A stretch of 64,000 nt of DNA, from positions 14,823,001-14,887,000 of the forward strand of contig OX387204.1 of assembly GCA_947561715.1 (NCBI GenBank), given 5' to 3'. The notes beneath the pieces were generated by a model. It ran no database searches. It was not told the DNA's origin and saw only the letters and a program-made list of their open reading frames with translations. A program made the position numbers and the translations under genes. Of the stretch, positions 1-12,100 are shown one piece after another (position 1 is the stretch's first letter; each line of letters begins with the position of its first letter). Origin of the DNA: Ascidia mentula (Eukaryota; Chordata; Ascidiacea; Phlebobranchia; Ascidiidae).

Positions 1-349
1 AACATTACACAACCAGAGGAAAACCACCGATTCTTTTTGTGTTTTAACACGTGTGAATCCATGTATAACGTTTACTTTGACGGTTTCGAGCAAGTAAATA
101 TTTATATAACCCTCGTACAAAGGTAAATCCAACTCGGTCTTGAATATGCTTCAGAACCATCAGCAGTAGCAGACTATAGCAGTTTATATATAGTCATATC
201 CACTGCGATTGTTGGGACTTTAAGCCAGGTTGCTATGTACATGACAATTCAAGCGTATAATATACAGTGGGCGCAAAACGAAAAATAAGTAATTGCCAAT
301 GAAAACATCGTGGGCTGTTGCAACAACAGTGGTACATGCTTAAACAAAC

Positions 350-498
350 CTTGAAGATAACTTGGGTGATATTTCTGGCGTCGATTTTGTACAAATAGTT
401 CACTCCTCCAGCGTAAATCATATCTTCGGGCTCATCGTAAAAAATGACACTGAACCTGTCGCCAATGTGAAGAGCGTTCAGAGTATCAAGCCAGGTGC
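350..498 (-). CDS. Sema-domain protein, single internal exon
   Basis: One minus-strand exon of about 50 codons. The reading includes DRFSVIFYDE, MIYAGGVNYLYKID and ARNITQ. This is the first-blade pattern of sema domains (semaphorins and plexins), where a hydrophobic strand is followed by a charged turn, then V/I-Y-V/A-G-A/G-x-N-x-L/I-Y-x-L/I and a D-x-x-N-I turn. It follows a TTTTGAAG acceptor at 499-500 and ends before a weak GTTTGT donor at 348-349; a donor at CAA/GTTATC is also possible. The gene runs toward lower coordinates, so later sema exons would lie outside the window. No signal-peptide exon was found in 500-6000. Semaphorin and plexin cannot be told apart from one exon. The match is motif-level only. 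Confidence 0.5.
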
Positions 499-2106
499 CT
501 TCAAAACAAAACAAACATCAATGCTTGCATTATCAATTTCTCACAAATTTACCGCTATTAAGGATATGCACAGCTTGTTGTTTGTACATATTTCAGTGTG
601 ATTAATTTTCCTTGGGCTGCACAAGCCGTGACATAATGTTAGTAGCGGAAAATTTAAGCTGTTGCTTTTCGTGGCTAATTGGCAGATGAAAGCCCAACGG
701 GGGTCACAGAAACACCTTTTTACATTGCATGTTATTCCGCGCCCACATGTCTTAGCTAACATTACACCGAAACTGATGATCAAATTTCATTCTTACAAGA
801 ACACCAGAGCGTTCGTTACTTTGTACACGTTACTTGTTGCCGAGTGCAGCGGTGTCAGATTCACGCGAATTACGAGACAATCCACAGCGACCAGCCCAAA
901 ATTAACAAGTGGATTACTGTAACACGGACAGGTAATTCGTCCGGCAATTAGGATTTCGCTTTGAGTAACAACAGGACAAGACGGCGTCTGGTTACATCCA
1001 GGTGTACACGCACGACATAATCTGACTTTTCGGACGTGTTGCCCCACCCAGAATTGCCAACAATGGGTCTTCCATGGAAGGTAAACGTCCCGAAGCCGGG
1101 CGTTCTATCTCGGTATGTGAAAATACATCAACAGTAAAGGAGGAATGTGCTGTTAGGATCCATACATGCTAAGGCGGTCATTTCATTGGTGGAATTTCTC
1201 AACCAAAATTAACAAAAGTTACAAACTTCTACTTATACTAATAACGACAACACAAATCGCGCTGGCATAACCTTTTACTTCGCGAAATAACTCCACCGAA
1301 AGATATTATGCGAAACCTGCACCCAAAAAAGAATTTCACAAAACATAATTCCATATGCCTTTATCGTGTGGGTGATATTGGAAGTTTGGGGTCGAAAAAT
1401 AACCCAAAGAATTCGGCCCGTAAATCAGTTAAGATAACCGTAACCTTTTATGTGACATAAGCACTCTGCCGGTGAATGGAGTTATGAGTTTTGTCGGTAT
1501 TGTTTGAACTATACAAGGCGCAGTCAACGTCTGGTCGTTAAATCAGAACCTAAAGGCTACAGTCACAGTATTTGCACAGGGTTTGTCACAAATTTGCGAG
1601 ATTTGACGGATTTCATTGAAATCCTCTTGCGTAACATTTCATAGCCTTACCGTTGGCTACGCCTGCGTTGACGCAGTGGAAAAGTCCAAAAGAAAGAAGT
1701 ATCAGGACACAGTTCCTGTGATAAGCAGTCCTCATTTCTTTTCTTTAAATATATTCCTATCGAAGTTGCTCTTTTCGGTGTAAATCCAAGATTGAAAAGC
1801 CTTGTTGTTTTTACGAAATCAACACAGTTTCAAATTCGCAAAAGATTTTTTTTACCTCCACTTCAGAGAAAATCTGCAAATCACCAACAGTTAAAAGTAA
1901 TGCAACCTTCAATCATATTCTGCAAACATTGTCGCGCGCTTTAATATCGTTTTGTGGTTGGGAGCAGCAAACACCACAGACTTGCTAACGTAGACTGCAG
2001 CGTCGAGACTGTCGGGGTCCGGTTTATAAAGTCTCGATAACCGGCCGCGTCACGATCCGAGGCACGTCATGCCAAAAGTACACATTATACGCTACAAGTG
2101 ATTCCG

Positions 2107-2429
2107 TCATCCACTGCCCGACGGGGGTGGGCGCCCTCTCAAGGCCCTGTAATCTTTGCAGCCAGCGCATCGCCACACTTCACGAACAAAAGCCTCGAAA
2201 CACATCAAAAAGCTGCAAGAAGCTGTTGAAGTGCTAAGGCTGGGGACAATAGTCGGCAATTGTGATGTCATTATACCGGTCTCATTCGCGTCAACTGACA
2301 GACTTTTCTCGGGTTTCACAGGGTGCTTGGTGCGACACTTCAAGACACGGTCTAGTGGTTCTGCTTTTTGAACGCCCTGTGCGTCGCCCTTTCTTCCACC
2401 AGTGAAGTGTTTGCGTTTCCGCGTGACCT
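2107..2429 (-). CDS. Possible unrecognised exon, minus strand
   Basis: A minus-strand open frame enters through a fair acceptor (TTTTCAG before GTCACGCGG) and ends at a TGA near 2107. The reading is basic at first (VTRKRKHF) and Ser/Thr-rich later, and ends RPPPSGSG. No domain is recognised. The plus strand is also open here and reads KKLQEAVEVLR, so the strand is not certain. It may be chance openness in a GC-richer patch. Confidence 0.18.
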
Positions 2430-3794
2430 GAAAAGCGAACACCCGATCGCAAAATTTGTTTGCAAGGTTAGGTAACGTTGAACTTATGCTGATTTGCATG
2501 GCACTAGCGAAACGCACTGGTAATTCCCTGGAGCAAGTTGCAATACCGAAATAGTCCAACAGCCCTATGTTTGCGTAATGTATAACCCGATTAAAGTGCA
2601 CAGCACAATTCTCATTCATACATTCAAGGGCTGATGCTGTTTAAAATCGATGGAATGATTTGGGGTAACACACAGATTTTGGCATGGGTGTAGGTTCACT
2701 TGAAAGGATTGTTTACCCACACAATTCCATGTCTCTGCACCAAAAGTTATGCAATAAACTACAAAAATTCGTAGTGTGGTTGGACCAAGCGCGATGACGT
2801 TTGTATCTTAAGTAACTAGCCTTCATGTAAGGATTTCCATAAGTAACAGCTCCGATAAGTGGGAGAGAAAATTTACACGAAAATTTAAAGTGATCGCTTC
2901 CAATGGGATTCTGCCTCGGGGCGTAGAATGAAAGGAGTTAATCTCGCCCACTAAATTGCCCTCGATCAAAACCACTTTCATAACAGCCTTGAAAGTGACT
3001 TGTTGCAAAACAAAGCCAAATGCTTACCAACTACGTCATAATACCCTGTCCGCAAGACTACGTTGAATATTGCATGAGCCCGGGGCATGTGGTGTTCTTA
3101 ATTCCTGCCAATCGATACGAAGCAAGGCCGTTTCCCTGACGCTGCATCGATCTGAGCGACCCAATTTACAAGTTCCACAATAGGAATGGCCGCAGAAGCG
3201 ACTGGTGTACGATGTTGACCGAGAGTTATGCAGTACTGCTCAAGCTGAATGCGATGTACTGGGTGCTGTATGTGCCGTCTTATACGTCATTTTTCAGAAA
3301 TTATTAGTATGTTTACCTACACTATGTCACCAGCTGACGACGCCTCATAGACCAGGTTGTCGGGATCTTGTTTTCGCTTACATGCGATAGGTCGTAAGCT
3401 ACGTTGCCAAGTGACTGTGTCATGCAGCCTTACTACTAGTGCAATTTCTACAGGATCCTAGGACTTTGTTGTAACATAACGGACTGCTAAACAGCTTCCT
3501 AAACTGCTGGATTCCAACTGGATTGAAGAGATTGCTTTTGATATAAACTTCAAGTAAGTGAACGTTTTTGTTACTGCTGTCACTGTACAAACTAAAGTGC
3601 CAACACAGCACGTTATCTTGCACCCTGTAGCGCTGCCACGGGTGACCGTTTTATTGCCCCGAGATGTGTTGGTTATTGCGGTGGCCGGACACCACTGGTT
3701 ATTGTCAAACGTGTTGGTCACACGTGTCTGCACGTCGGTTTTGCTTCTTATCTGATCTTACTGACCGAAAAGGACATGACTCACTTGAGATTAT

Positions 3795-3875
3795 TTGCAA
3801 TCTGTCGCGACTGAGATTCGAACCGCCTCCGTTTTAACGGATTACCTCACCTGGTTGAAACACTAACTGTGGAGG
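3795..3875 (-). mobile_element. tRNA-like (SINE head) fragment
   Basis: On the minus strand there is an A-box-like GTTAGTGTTTC, then a short stem-loop around TCCGT/ACGGA, then GGTTCGAATCT, close to a pol III B box. No acceptor stem forms, so this is not a working tRNA. A decayed tRNA-derived SINE is the likely reading. Confidence 0.22.
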
Positions 3876-6155
3876 TCGAACGAAACTGACATAACGTTAC
3901 AGCGGTTGAGTTTCTGAGTGTGTACAACATTACACGTCTGACGTTAGACCGAGAAAATGACACCTGCATCTTGAAACGTCTTGTCTAATGAACTGTAAAA
4001 TGCCATCTAGCTAAACGAAACGGAAGCACGACCTACTAAAAATGATGTTTGAACTCGACGACTGCGTGTTTTCCATACGTTTTAACAAATAAGACCTGCT
4101 TCGTAGTGTCAAACAAAGGGCGCATTCTATTACGGAGAAACACTATACAAATCGAACGTTTAACGTCACTGTAGATGAATTGGCGCACGAACTGTTCAAC
4201 AAGGCGCTTGCGTGTTTCTTGAACGTTGCAATGCGTCGTGATTTGCACTGACCCGAGTCCTTAATTAGCCCTGTTTATTAGTCTTAGTTCGACGTAAAAA
4301 CAACTACAATTAGCGGAGTTAAAAACCACCGCACCCAACTTGTTGTTCGTCGCAAAACTCGCAATTTATGGGTAGCACACGCTTCTTACACATGAATTGA
4401 AGTGCCGAAAAGGTGCGGCCGACGTGTGAAAAGCGGCACACTCGAGTTGATAATAACCGCCTGCAGGTGCTAAGAAGTAGACTTGAAACAAGGCCAAAAG
4501 TAAGGCGAGGAAAGTTGGTTTGCTTGAAGTTGGGTCAACGCGCGCACGCGGGGCCACCAGCTTGCGTCCAACACCGATTCTGGGAATGTATTCGTAGCAC
4601 CGGAAATCAACACTACACTCTCATATCCTGTATTGTGACCGTTCCCCTGCCGAGGCACAAATAATGATGGCAATTTTCTCGCGTCTATTTCAAATTGACT
4701 CGCGAGCAATACAAAGTGGGAGATTTGTGATGAAAATAGCCCGTTGCGCATGAGGCAAAAAGCCCGATTCGACGTTCGTGAGCTTGGTAATCACATATCG
4801 CTTGCATTATGTCATGCAGTTCGTTGATGGGCGCCGCCTTCGACCACGGTCTGGTAGCGGCGTTTTTTTTGGTAAATAAGTGCTTACATGCGATGAAGTC
4901 AGATTAAGAGCCACGCGTGGGCGATGAGACCGGGTAACCTAACGAACGGCACTCGGTCGCGAAGGATTACTTGTCGTTATAAGCGGAAATTTAACTCGCG
5001 AAGCATGCTTTGATCCAACGCTATTCCAGTTTGGGTTATAAGTGAGAGATTTTGTAAATCCGGGTTAATTAATTTTCGTTGTTGTAAGTAAGCGTGCACA
5101 TTTGGAAACAGAGGTGATTCCAAACCACACTTCAAAACAAATTATTGCAAAGTTACACTTGTATTGAAACTAGGTATACGCAGATCGAAAACATCCACTT
5201 AAATCCACGAAACTTTCATTGGATTTCTGCTGCGGAGAGCACTTTTGGTGATGACAAAAATAAAACACACCGAAAGGGTCACAGCGTTTCCTTTTACAAT
5301 TATTAAAGCGATCTTCTTGGTATATGACCACACTGAACATCGATTCATGCATTCATTTGTTACGTCATTAAAAAAATTGCAGATACCCAATGTCCTCTGA
5401 TGAACCCCAAATTGCGAAGTTACGAAAATTCCCGTTTATAAATACATCTTAAATACTGGTGAAACTGATGACTTGGCGACAGTGTTAATGTCACGTTTTG
5501 GATGAGTTAAAGTCAAAACAACAGCCGGAAAAACGAGATCTTCTTCGAAACAACATTCTGCACTTGTTATTTTCGCAATACTCAGTGACGTGGGTTGCAT
5601 AAAAAAAGAAAAAACGCAAAAAGAGGGCTTAAAATTTTGGGAATAAACGTCAATGAAGAAACCTATTCAATGTAAATGAACGACACAAAATCAACATGGA
5701 AGCTGCGGCCAACCACATCCAGAGAAATAACGAAGTCCTTCCACTTAGGATAAAACCGCACTACGCACTTAATTACCTCCCTGTCAATTGGTATAATTAT
5801 ATCCCATTTTAATGAGGCCCTTTACACATACGAGTGCTGGTGGTTTGTTGTGGGATTTTACACGTCCTTTAACGTGGGGATTGGAAAGCTTATCTGTTTT
5901 TGATTACCACTGAAAGTCTGAAACATCCATCCAACAACTAAAACCAGCATACTATTTTCTGCTGAATACAATGAATATAACCCTCTATTTTGTACGAAAA
6001 CAAGCGATTGTTAATAACTTGTTCAATGTGAATAAAGGCGTTTAGAATATACAAAACTTTTTCGTTAGAATTTTGCGAAATTACAAGTGCGTTTTATACG
6101 TTGTTCACAGAACTGACAATTGCACCTACTCGAGCAACCAATATGTGCCTATATA

Positions 6156-9100
6156 ATGGCATGTGATCGCCTTCGTCGTGTTTGCCGGTGTCACTCGCAC
6201 AACTGCACGTGTTCTGGTATGATTACACTTGGAACAAGAAATCCCGCGGACGCCACGAAAGATGAAGCGGAAAGTACTGTTGATGTTGTTCCGTTAACGT
6301 GAGTTTGGATTACCAATAAATTAATTGAACCTCGTTAACTTTTTGCTATAGGAGACTACGGTACATCGCCTTTTTCCTTGTGTTTTTTCTATGTTTTCGG
6401 ATATTAGGATTTAAAGCGGGTGTAAAAATTATACCCTGTGACAATGAATCTCCTTAAGGGTCGTTTATTTAATCACGGTAGTTAAATCTCATTTGATGAA
6501 TAATCATTAACAAAAATCACCGTTGTGACCTTTGCTATTGAAATTCACCAAACAAAGTCCTAAAAGTGTACTCAAAAGGCTTTTAAGACATCAAATTGAA
6601 ATGCATCTGGTTTAGATTTTGTCAATAGCGAACTCATTAAGAAAGGCCCTTATCAAGCGGAACTTTCGCTGTAAAACCACACACGGTCCAAAAAGAATAT
6701 TCTACTGATTCGTAACCATCATCATTTCCATAGGGTGCAATTTTTGAGAAATAATATTGTCAAGATTTTCATATCAATGGATCGACTTGGGAGAAATGAG
6801 TGGCACCCGACAGTGGCGAATAAGTCATTATGGCACCCCGCGGCTGTAACCCACGTAAACACAGGGAATAACCCTAAAATTACAGTGACTCATATAAGTT
6901 CATTACGTCAAACCGCGAAGGGATGAATTTCTTGAAATTCGGCGGGATATTAGCCATGATATTAAACCCGACGTTAATTCGAGCTACCGTTTTATTTTTA
7001 TTTTGGAAGCCTGGCAGCTGAAGAACTTCCCACTATTTGGCACATTAGTTGTATGGTAATTAACAAATTGTCAATTCTTGTTTCGCGTTGGACTTGTTTG
7101 CATAAGCTTTAATTATAAATGATTCGGAAAAATAACGATTAGCCATGAGATGTGGTATTGTGAAAACCCTCAAACATATTTATTGCGATTGACGGACAGC
7201 CTGTTGCCAGCAGCTGCCCTGGCACCCCTATTTCGTATGTATTGATCAACCAAATCGATGTGCCTACGCACAAAGCTGCAAAAATAGAACTGTTCTTTAA
7301 TCAGCGTTCGCATTTCACACGTAGAAAACCAAAGCATTCATTGTTTGCCAAACTTCTATTCCATTCGTCTTCCATTCCATAATTGTGCGATGTATTGTGA
7401 CGTAACAAAGCACACGTGCCGCATCGCTTCTTTAGTACTAAAACTTTTGTTTTTGAAAAGATTAATATATTAAACACTGTGACATTTAACGGCACAACAA
7501 CGTATAAAATTACAAAATTCGGAAACTTACAAATATTTTGCACCGCCTTTTTTATTATGATAGATTGTGCCTAAAGAAATCAGACCATCAACTGCAAAAC
7601 CGCGAAAATAACTTAGCACTCCTTGCTTGGCAATTACCAACACTGTCTATTTTACAGTGACATTAGCGACGCTAAAGCACAGAATCAAGACAGCCCCAAG
7701 CGCGTTTCTAGAGATGCCGGGGTTGCGAAAGTGAAATTTAAACAGGATGTACCAAAAAACAAGCAACGGGTTTCCCAGCAAAATGATGAGACGAAACGAA
7801 ACTTTAAAGCTCCTGCCAACCAAACTAACTCGGAAAGACCCAAGGTGAGCGTAAATGTAGGTTACTGTGACCTGGTGCTGTGAAGCTTGAGATTTTAAGC
7901 AGCCCTAAAAAATTTTTACCCTTTCAAGTTCATGGTTTTTAACAGACTTCTTTCGGAAGACTACAACATTAGTTGGGTCGACTAAAAACACCCCATATGT
8001 CAGAACCGCTTGCATGTTATGCACTTAAATTCTAGTTATCAAAGCTTTAAAATGTCACAACAAACACAGCAACAACGAAATAAGTTACTGCGGTAATTGT
8101 TTGCATTTTATTCAGTTTAAAAAAAAACAGCTTTTGTTGCTTTAAACATAGTTTTTTATGTAACCTAGGGGCGTTCAGCCCAATTTTAATTCATCTTAAG
8201 GGCGAGCGTCAAAGGTCACGAGTTTATTGGCAGTAAAAGTTGCATGTTTTATGCTAAGTACAGTTACATATACATCGCAACAACACGAATTGTCATATTT
8301 GGTGTCGATGGGATTTTGTATGGTGGAGCAGAAGGACTATGGTAATGTATGTTGAATTAATCGATTTTCCCATTCCCTCGTCATTGGCTCGTTCTATTTG
8401 TGGACGATCAGGAGGCATATTCGCAAATGACTCGTAAATTGCGCCAAGTCTGCCTATTTAGGGAGTGTCGTTATGTTCCTTATCGGGTGGACGCCTATTG
8501 AACTGTGAGAAAGTGGGAATACAATTTACATGCAGACGAGAAAGGCACCACGTGTCTGAATGGTCACGTTGGTGAATGCCTGGCGTTGTGGGAACAATTG
8601 CGTTTGTTGTATATTTTTGCGATCCAATTATTCAGGAGGCTGTGCGATTGGCGTGACTCGATGTCGCTGTGTAGTCTGGCGAGAATATACGTCCACGCAA
8701 ATAAACTGTTCGTGATTCCAGGGAGATTTTATTACAGTTCGTTATTACAAAAAAATTCGCGGAATTTTGGCGCCCGCGATACTGCGAAAACTATTGGCCC
8801 CGTGGTCCCCTGTCTGACCCGCCGACGCTTACACGGTTTCGTGCATGATACGCACATTTTTGTATTGTAAAAGAATTTTAAACTGGCATTTTTTTGTCTT
8901 TTCTCCTTTGTAATGGTACACACCCATAACATCGAAACCAAAAAGAAAATGAACTTTTTTGAGGAAATTACGTTGTGAAAACTAGAACACAGTAAATTTA
9001 CATCAGAAATACACTGACTTGGTTAAAAGTAATTGGATCGACACGGACAAATATTAGTTCATAAACTATTTCTGTAATTTTAACCGCCCATACAATGAGA

Positions 9101-12100
9101 CAAATTCAAAAGTTCAGCAGCTTATTATTCGCGTGCCAACCCAAACAGTTCGTGTTAAATTTATTGTCCAACTTAAAAATTGGAAATCACTACAAATTGC
9201 GCGTTTTTTCCCTCAGGGTGGAGGTAGCCGCGTCACTTTTCTAGAAAATCCGACCCTTCACGTCCTCCAGCCCCACTCCCACAAACGCCACTTCCCCCAC
9301 CACCTCCTGGATCACTTCTCCTCCAGCGATATGCTCCGAAGGAACGAGAAAAAAAACCCGCAACGCCAAAAGTGGCAGGAATTGACGCCCGTTTCCACTT
9401 CGTGCGAATACAAGGTGGGTTGATGACGTAACAGTTCTTGTTATTCCTGTAGTTGGTGGTTAAGTGATTGTTGTAAAGTGATGATTAAGCAAAAAGTTTT
9501 TGGGTATTCTTGTTTGGTAGTTTGGCCTAATTAAATGTTGTTTGTAAATTTAACTAAAACCATTTTGCCCTGTGAATTTGGCTCTGTTAAACCTTTTCGT
9601 ATTTTGAAAACGCAGTATTTAACCATAAAACATTGACTTTAGAACCTCGGTTAATTTGTAATTCCGATATGGGAAAAGTACATTTTTACACGAACATGCA
9701 TCACCGCTTTTGTGGTCTTTTCGTTATCAAGTCCATCTATTTACCGAAATATGGATCTAAAGAATTTCCTAAATCCTGTGCCTGACTTATCAGAATCTAA
9801 ACCGACAAAATGCCGACCCTTGTGTAAAACACGGTGGTCCGTATATAGACAGCAGACGGACATAAAGCCGTGTCTGTCTTCTTATCAGCTGGGTTGAGTT
9901 GTGACGAATATAACTTCCCCTTGCGGCAAAGCACCATCACTTACACTTGCCACAACTTACGTGAATCATAGAGACTAATTGACTTTTGCTGTCCCTTTCC
10001 ATCCTCGAGTTGTTTACATGTGGAAAAAGGCGCAACCCCTGATGGTGATGAATGGGCAGAAAATAATGGATTGCAATGAAAACTTGTTTGTTGATCTCCC
10101 GTTTTGTCTCAATTGGTTTTGCGTAGTTTGAATAATGGTTTTACTTTATTTCTACGCGCGTTAAAACCTGTGCCTAGACCTTTCAAAAACAAAAGTTGTT
10201 TTAGTCAAAATGACTACAGCAGCAATACATTTTGGCCGATGCCAACGTATGAAGAAGACATGTTTGTACTGAATGTTTTACAAACAGTTGTATGGCCTAT
10301 TTTGTTATGGTTGGCTATTATGTTAAATCAAACTCGTGGTTAATCGCTGTTTAAACCACCCACATGTTTTATGATCCAAAATACGACGAAAGCGACGATA
10401 AGTGTACCGAATGCGCCTTTATGCGTGTTTCAATGTGCTTATATTGTAAGAAAAGGCTTGCTGTAATGTTGAAAACACAACACAGTTTTTACAGTTTCTT
10501 AACAATTGCCTAAACTGTTCAATCTTTGTTTCTCAGATGTTTTTGTTTTTGTACTGTTCTCAATGCTAAAGGAGAGCAGCGCAAAACGATCGTTAAATCT
10601 GTATTAATTTTAACAGGACAGCAATTTTCTGTCGGAAGGTCCTTCCAGTCAACTCATCATGGTGAAGCAGCAACTTGAACCATCGTTGTCCATGAGCGAC
10701 GGTGAGATGATCCCGTCATCAAAAACCCACCCCCCACTGAAAGCAACGGTGTGGCGTCGAACCCCGGTCCTTTACGGCGACAAAAAAACCCAAGCCAACA
10801 CCAAACATTTTTACAATTTTAAGTACGAGACTGTGGATGGTCCGTACGACGGGAAATTCCCCCGAAAACGTGACGTAGGGCGTACGGAGCAATCCGGCAA
10901 GTCCAGGACGGGGCGTCACGGTAAATTCGTTCCGTACCTCGATAAGCCAGCGAGCAAGGGTAGTGTTGCTGAATTCGATGGACCTGTGCTGCTACGGAGT
11001 AGTGGCACGCAGAAAAATAAACTACGCCGAACCAAAAGCCTAAAATCGAACTCAGCCGGACCCGGAGCTTATTTGTATACCAGAGGTGTGCAGACGGATT
11101 TATCCAGCTTCGACCAACTTGGCATTCAGCACCGGGCATCGCAGACCGATCCTCGGAGGGCAAACGTTGATGATATTTTCCTATTCGACAAGTCGTCGGA
11201 AATTAGCGATTCCTCGGTATCCAGTTCGTCCTACGTGGATTCGTCGTTGGTGACAACACCGACTGAGGAATACGCGGATGACAAGTCTTCGTGTTTCGAG
11301 GATTTGCCCAGCGGCGACCTCACTCCCAACTCGTATTTCAGGTTCCAGCTGCAGGCGAGAAGCAAGCACATCCACAACAAGCTCCGCCGCATGAGGGACC
11401 ATTTGTCAACTCAACACAAGGTAAATTGTCTTTTTGTGGAGGTAAAGATTGCTTGCGGGCTCTATCGCGTGAAGTAAGGTGTCAAAAATAACAGTGAATG
11501 TGGATGAACGTGTATCAGGTGTTTATGGGGTATCCTATACCGAAACAACAGCAGTATAACTACAAAACTAAATACGATTGTTCAAGGAAATTAACAACGT
11601 AGTAAATTTGTCAGGATATATAAGTAAATGTTGATGTAAACATTTAAAGCAGTCAACGTGGCAACGAACATACTTTTCCATTTTTTAAAATTACTATTTG
11701 ACCGTATAACGTTGGCATTGTAACGACGCGATCCTTCACCAGAATTTGCATTTGTTTTTGTTTTCGACACACTGGTTACGCAATCACAAATTTCAACCGA
11801 AATTTCCATTTCAAAGTCGCGAATAGATGTCACCAATGCTGCGGTCACCCTGCTCAACGAACTGGAGCAAGTTGTGTTCGAGGCGTACGAACTTTACGAC
11901 GACTTCGAATGCGACGTGAACAGAGATGCAGACAAACTCCAAGAGTTGAGGAGGGAACTTCAGGCCACAAAAAGAACGTGTAGAATATTGGAATATGAAC
12001 TAATGAGGTAACCAATGTGGGGTTTTGTCATAATGTGGTTGCTGGGTTATGTACATATTCAAATGTGGTTGTGGTGTTTTCGACAAATGACCACATTATG

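Larger units (their letters stand above)
499..6155. other. Mostly non-coding, upstream of gene A
   Basis: I see no spliced gene here. The upstream exons of the sema gene should lie somewhere in it but I could not place them. A GC-richer patch at about 1970-2620 is open in several frames on both strands, the longest being a 170-codon minus-strand frame at 2107-2619. It has a possible acceptor (TTTTCAG) near 2429 but no recognisable domain. Around 3795-3875 a tRNA-like B box lies on the minus strand. The rest is AT-rich. Confidence 0.5.

Noticed and set aside
8505..8870. 121-codon plus-strand frame in gene A intron 2
   Set aside because: Starts at GTG, has no splice signals in phase with gene A, and has no recognisable domain.
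9340..9375. A frameshift in the run of eight A's in gene A exon 3
   Set aside because: On recounting, the proline-rich frame and the AGIDARF frame are the same frame, so no indel is needed.
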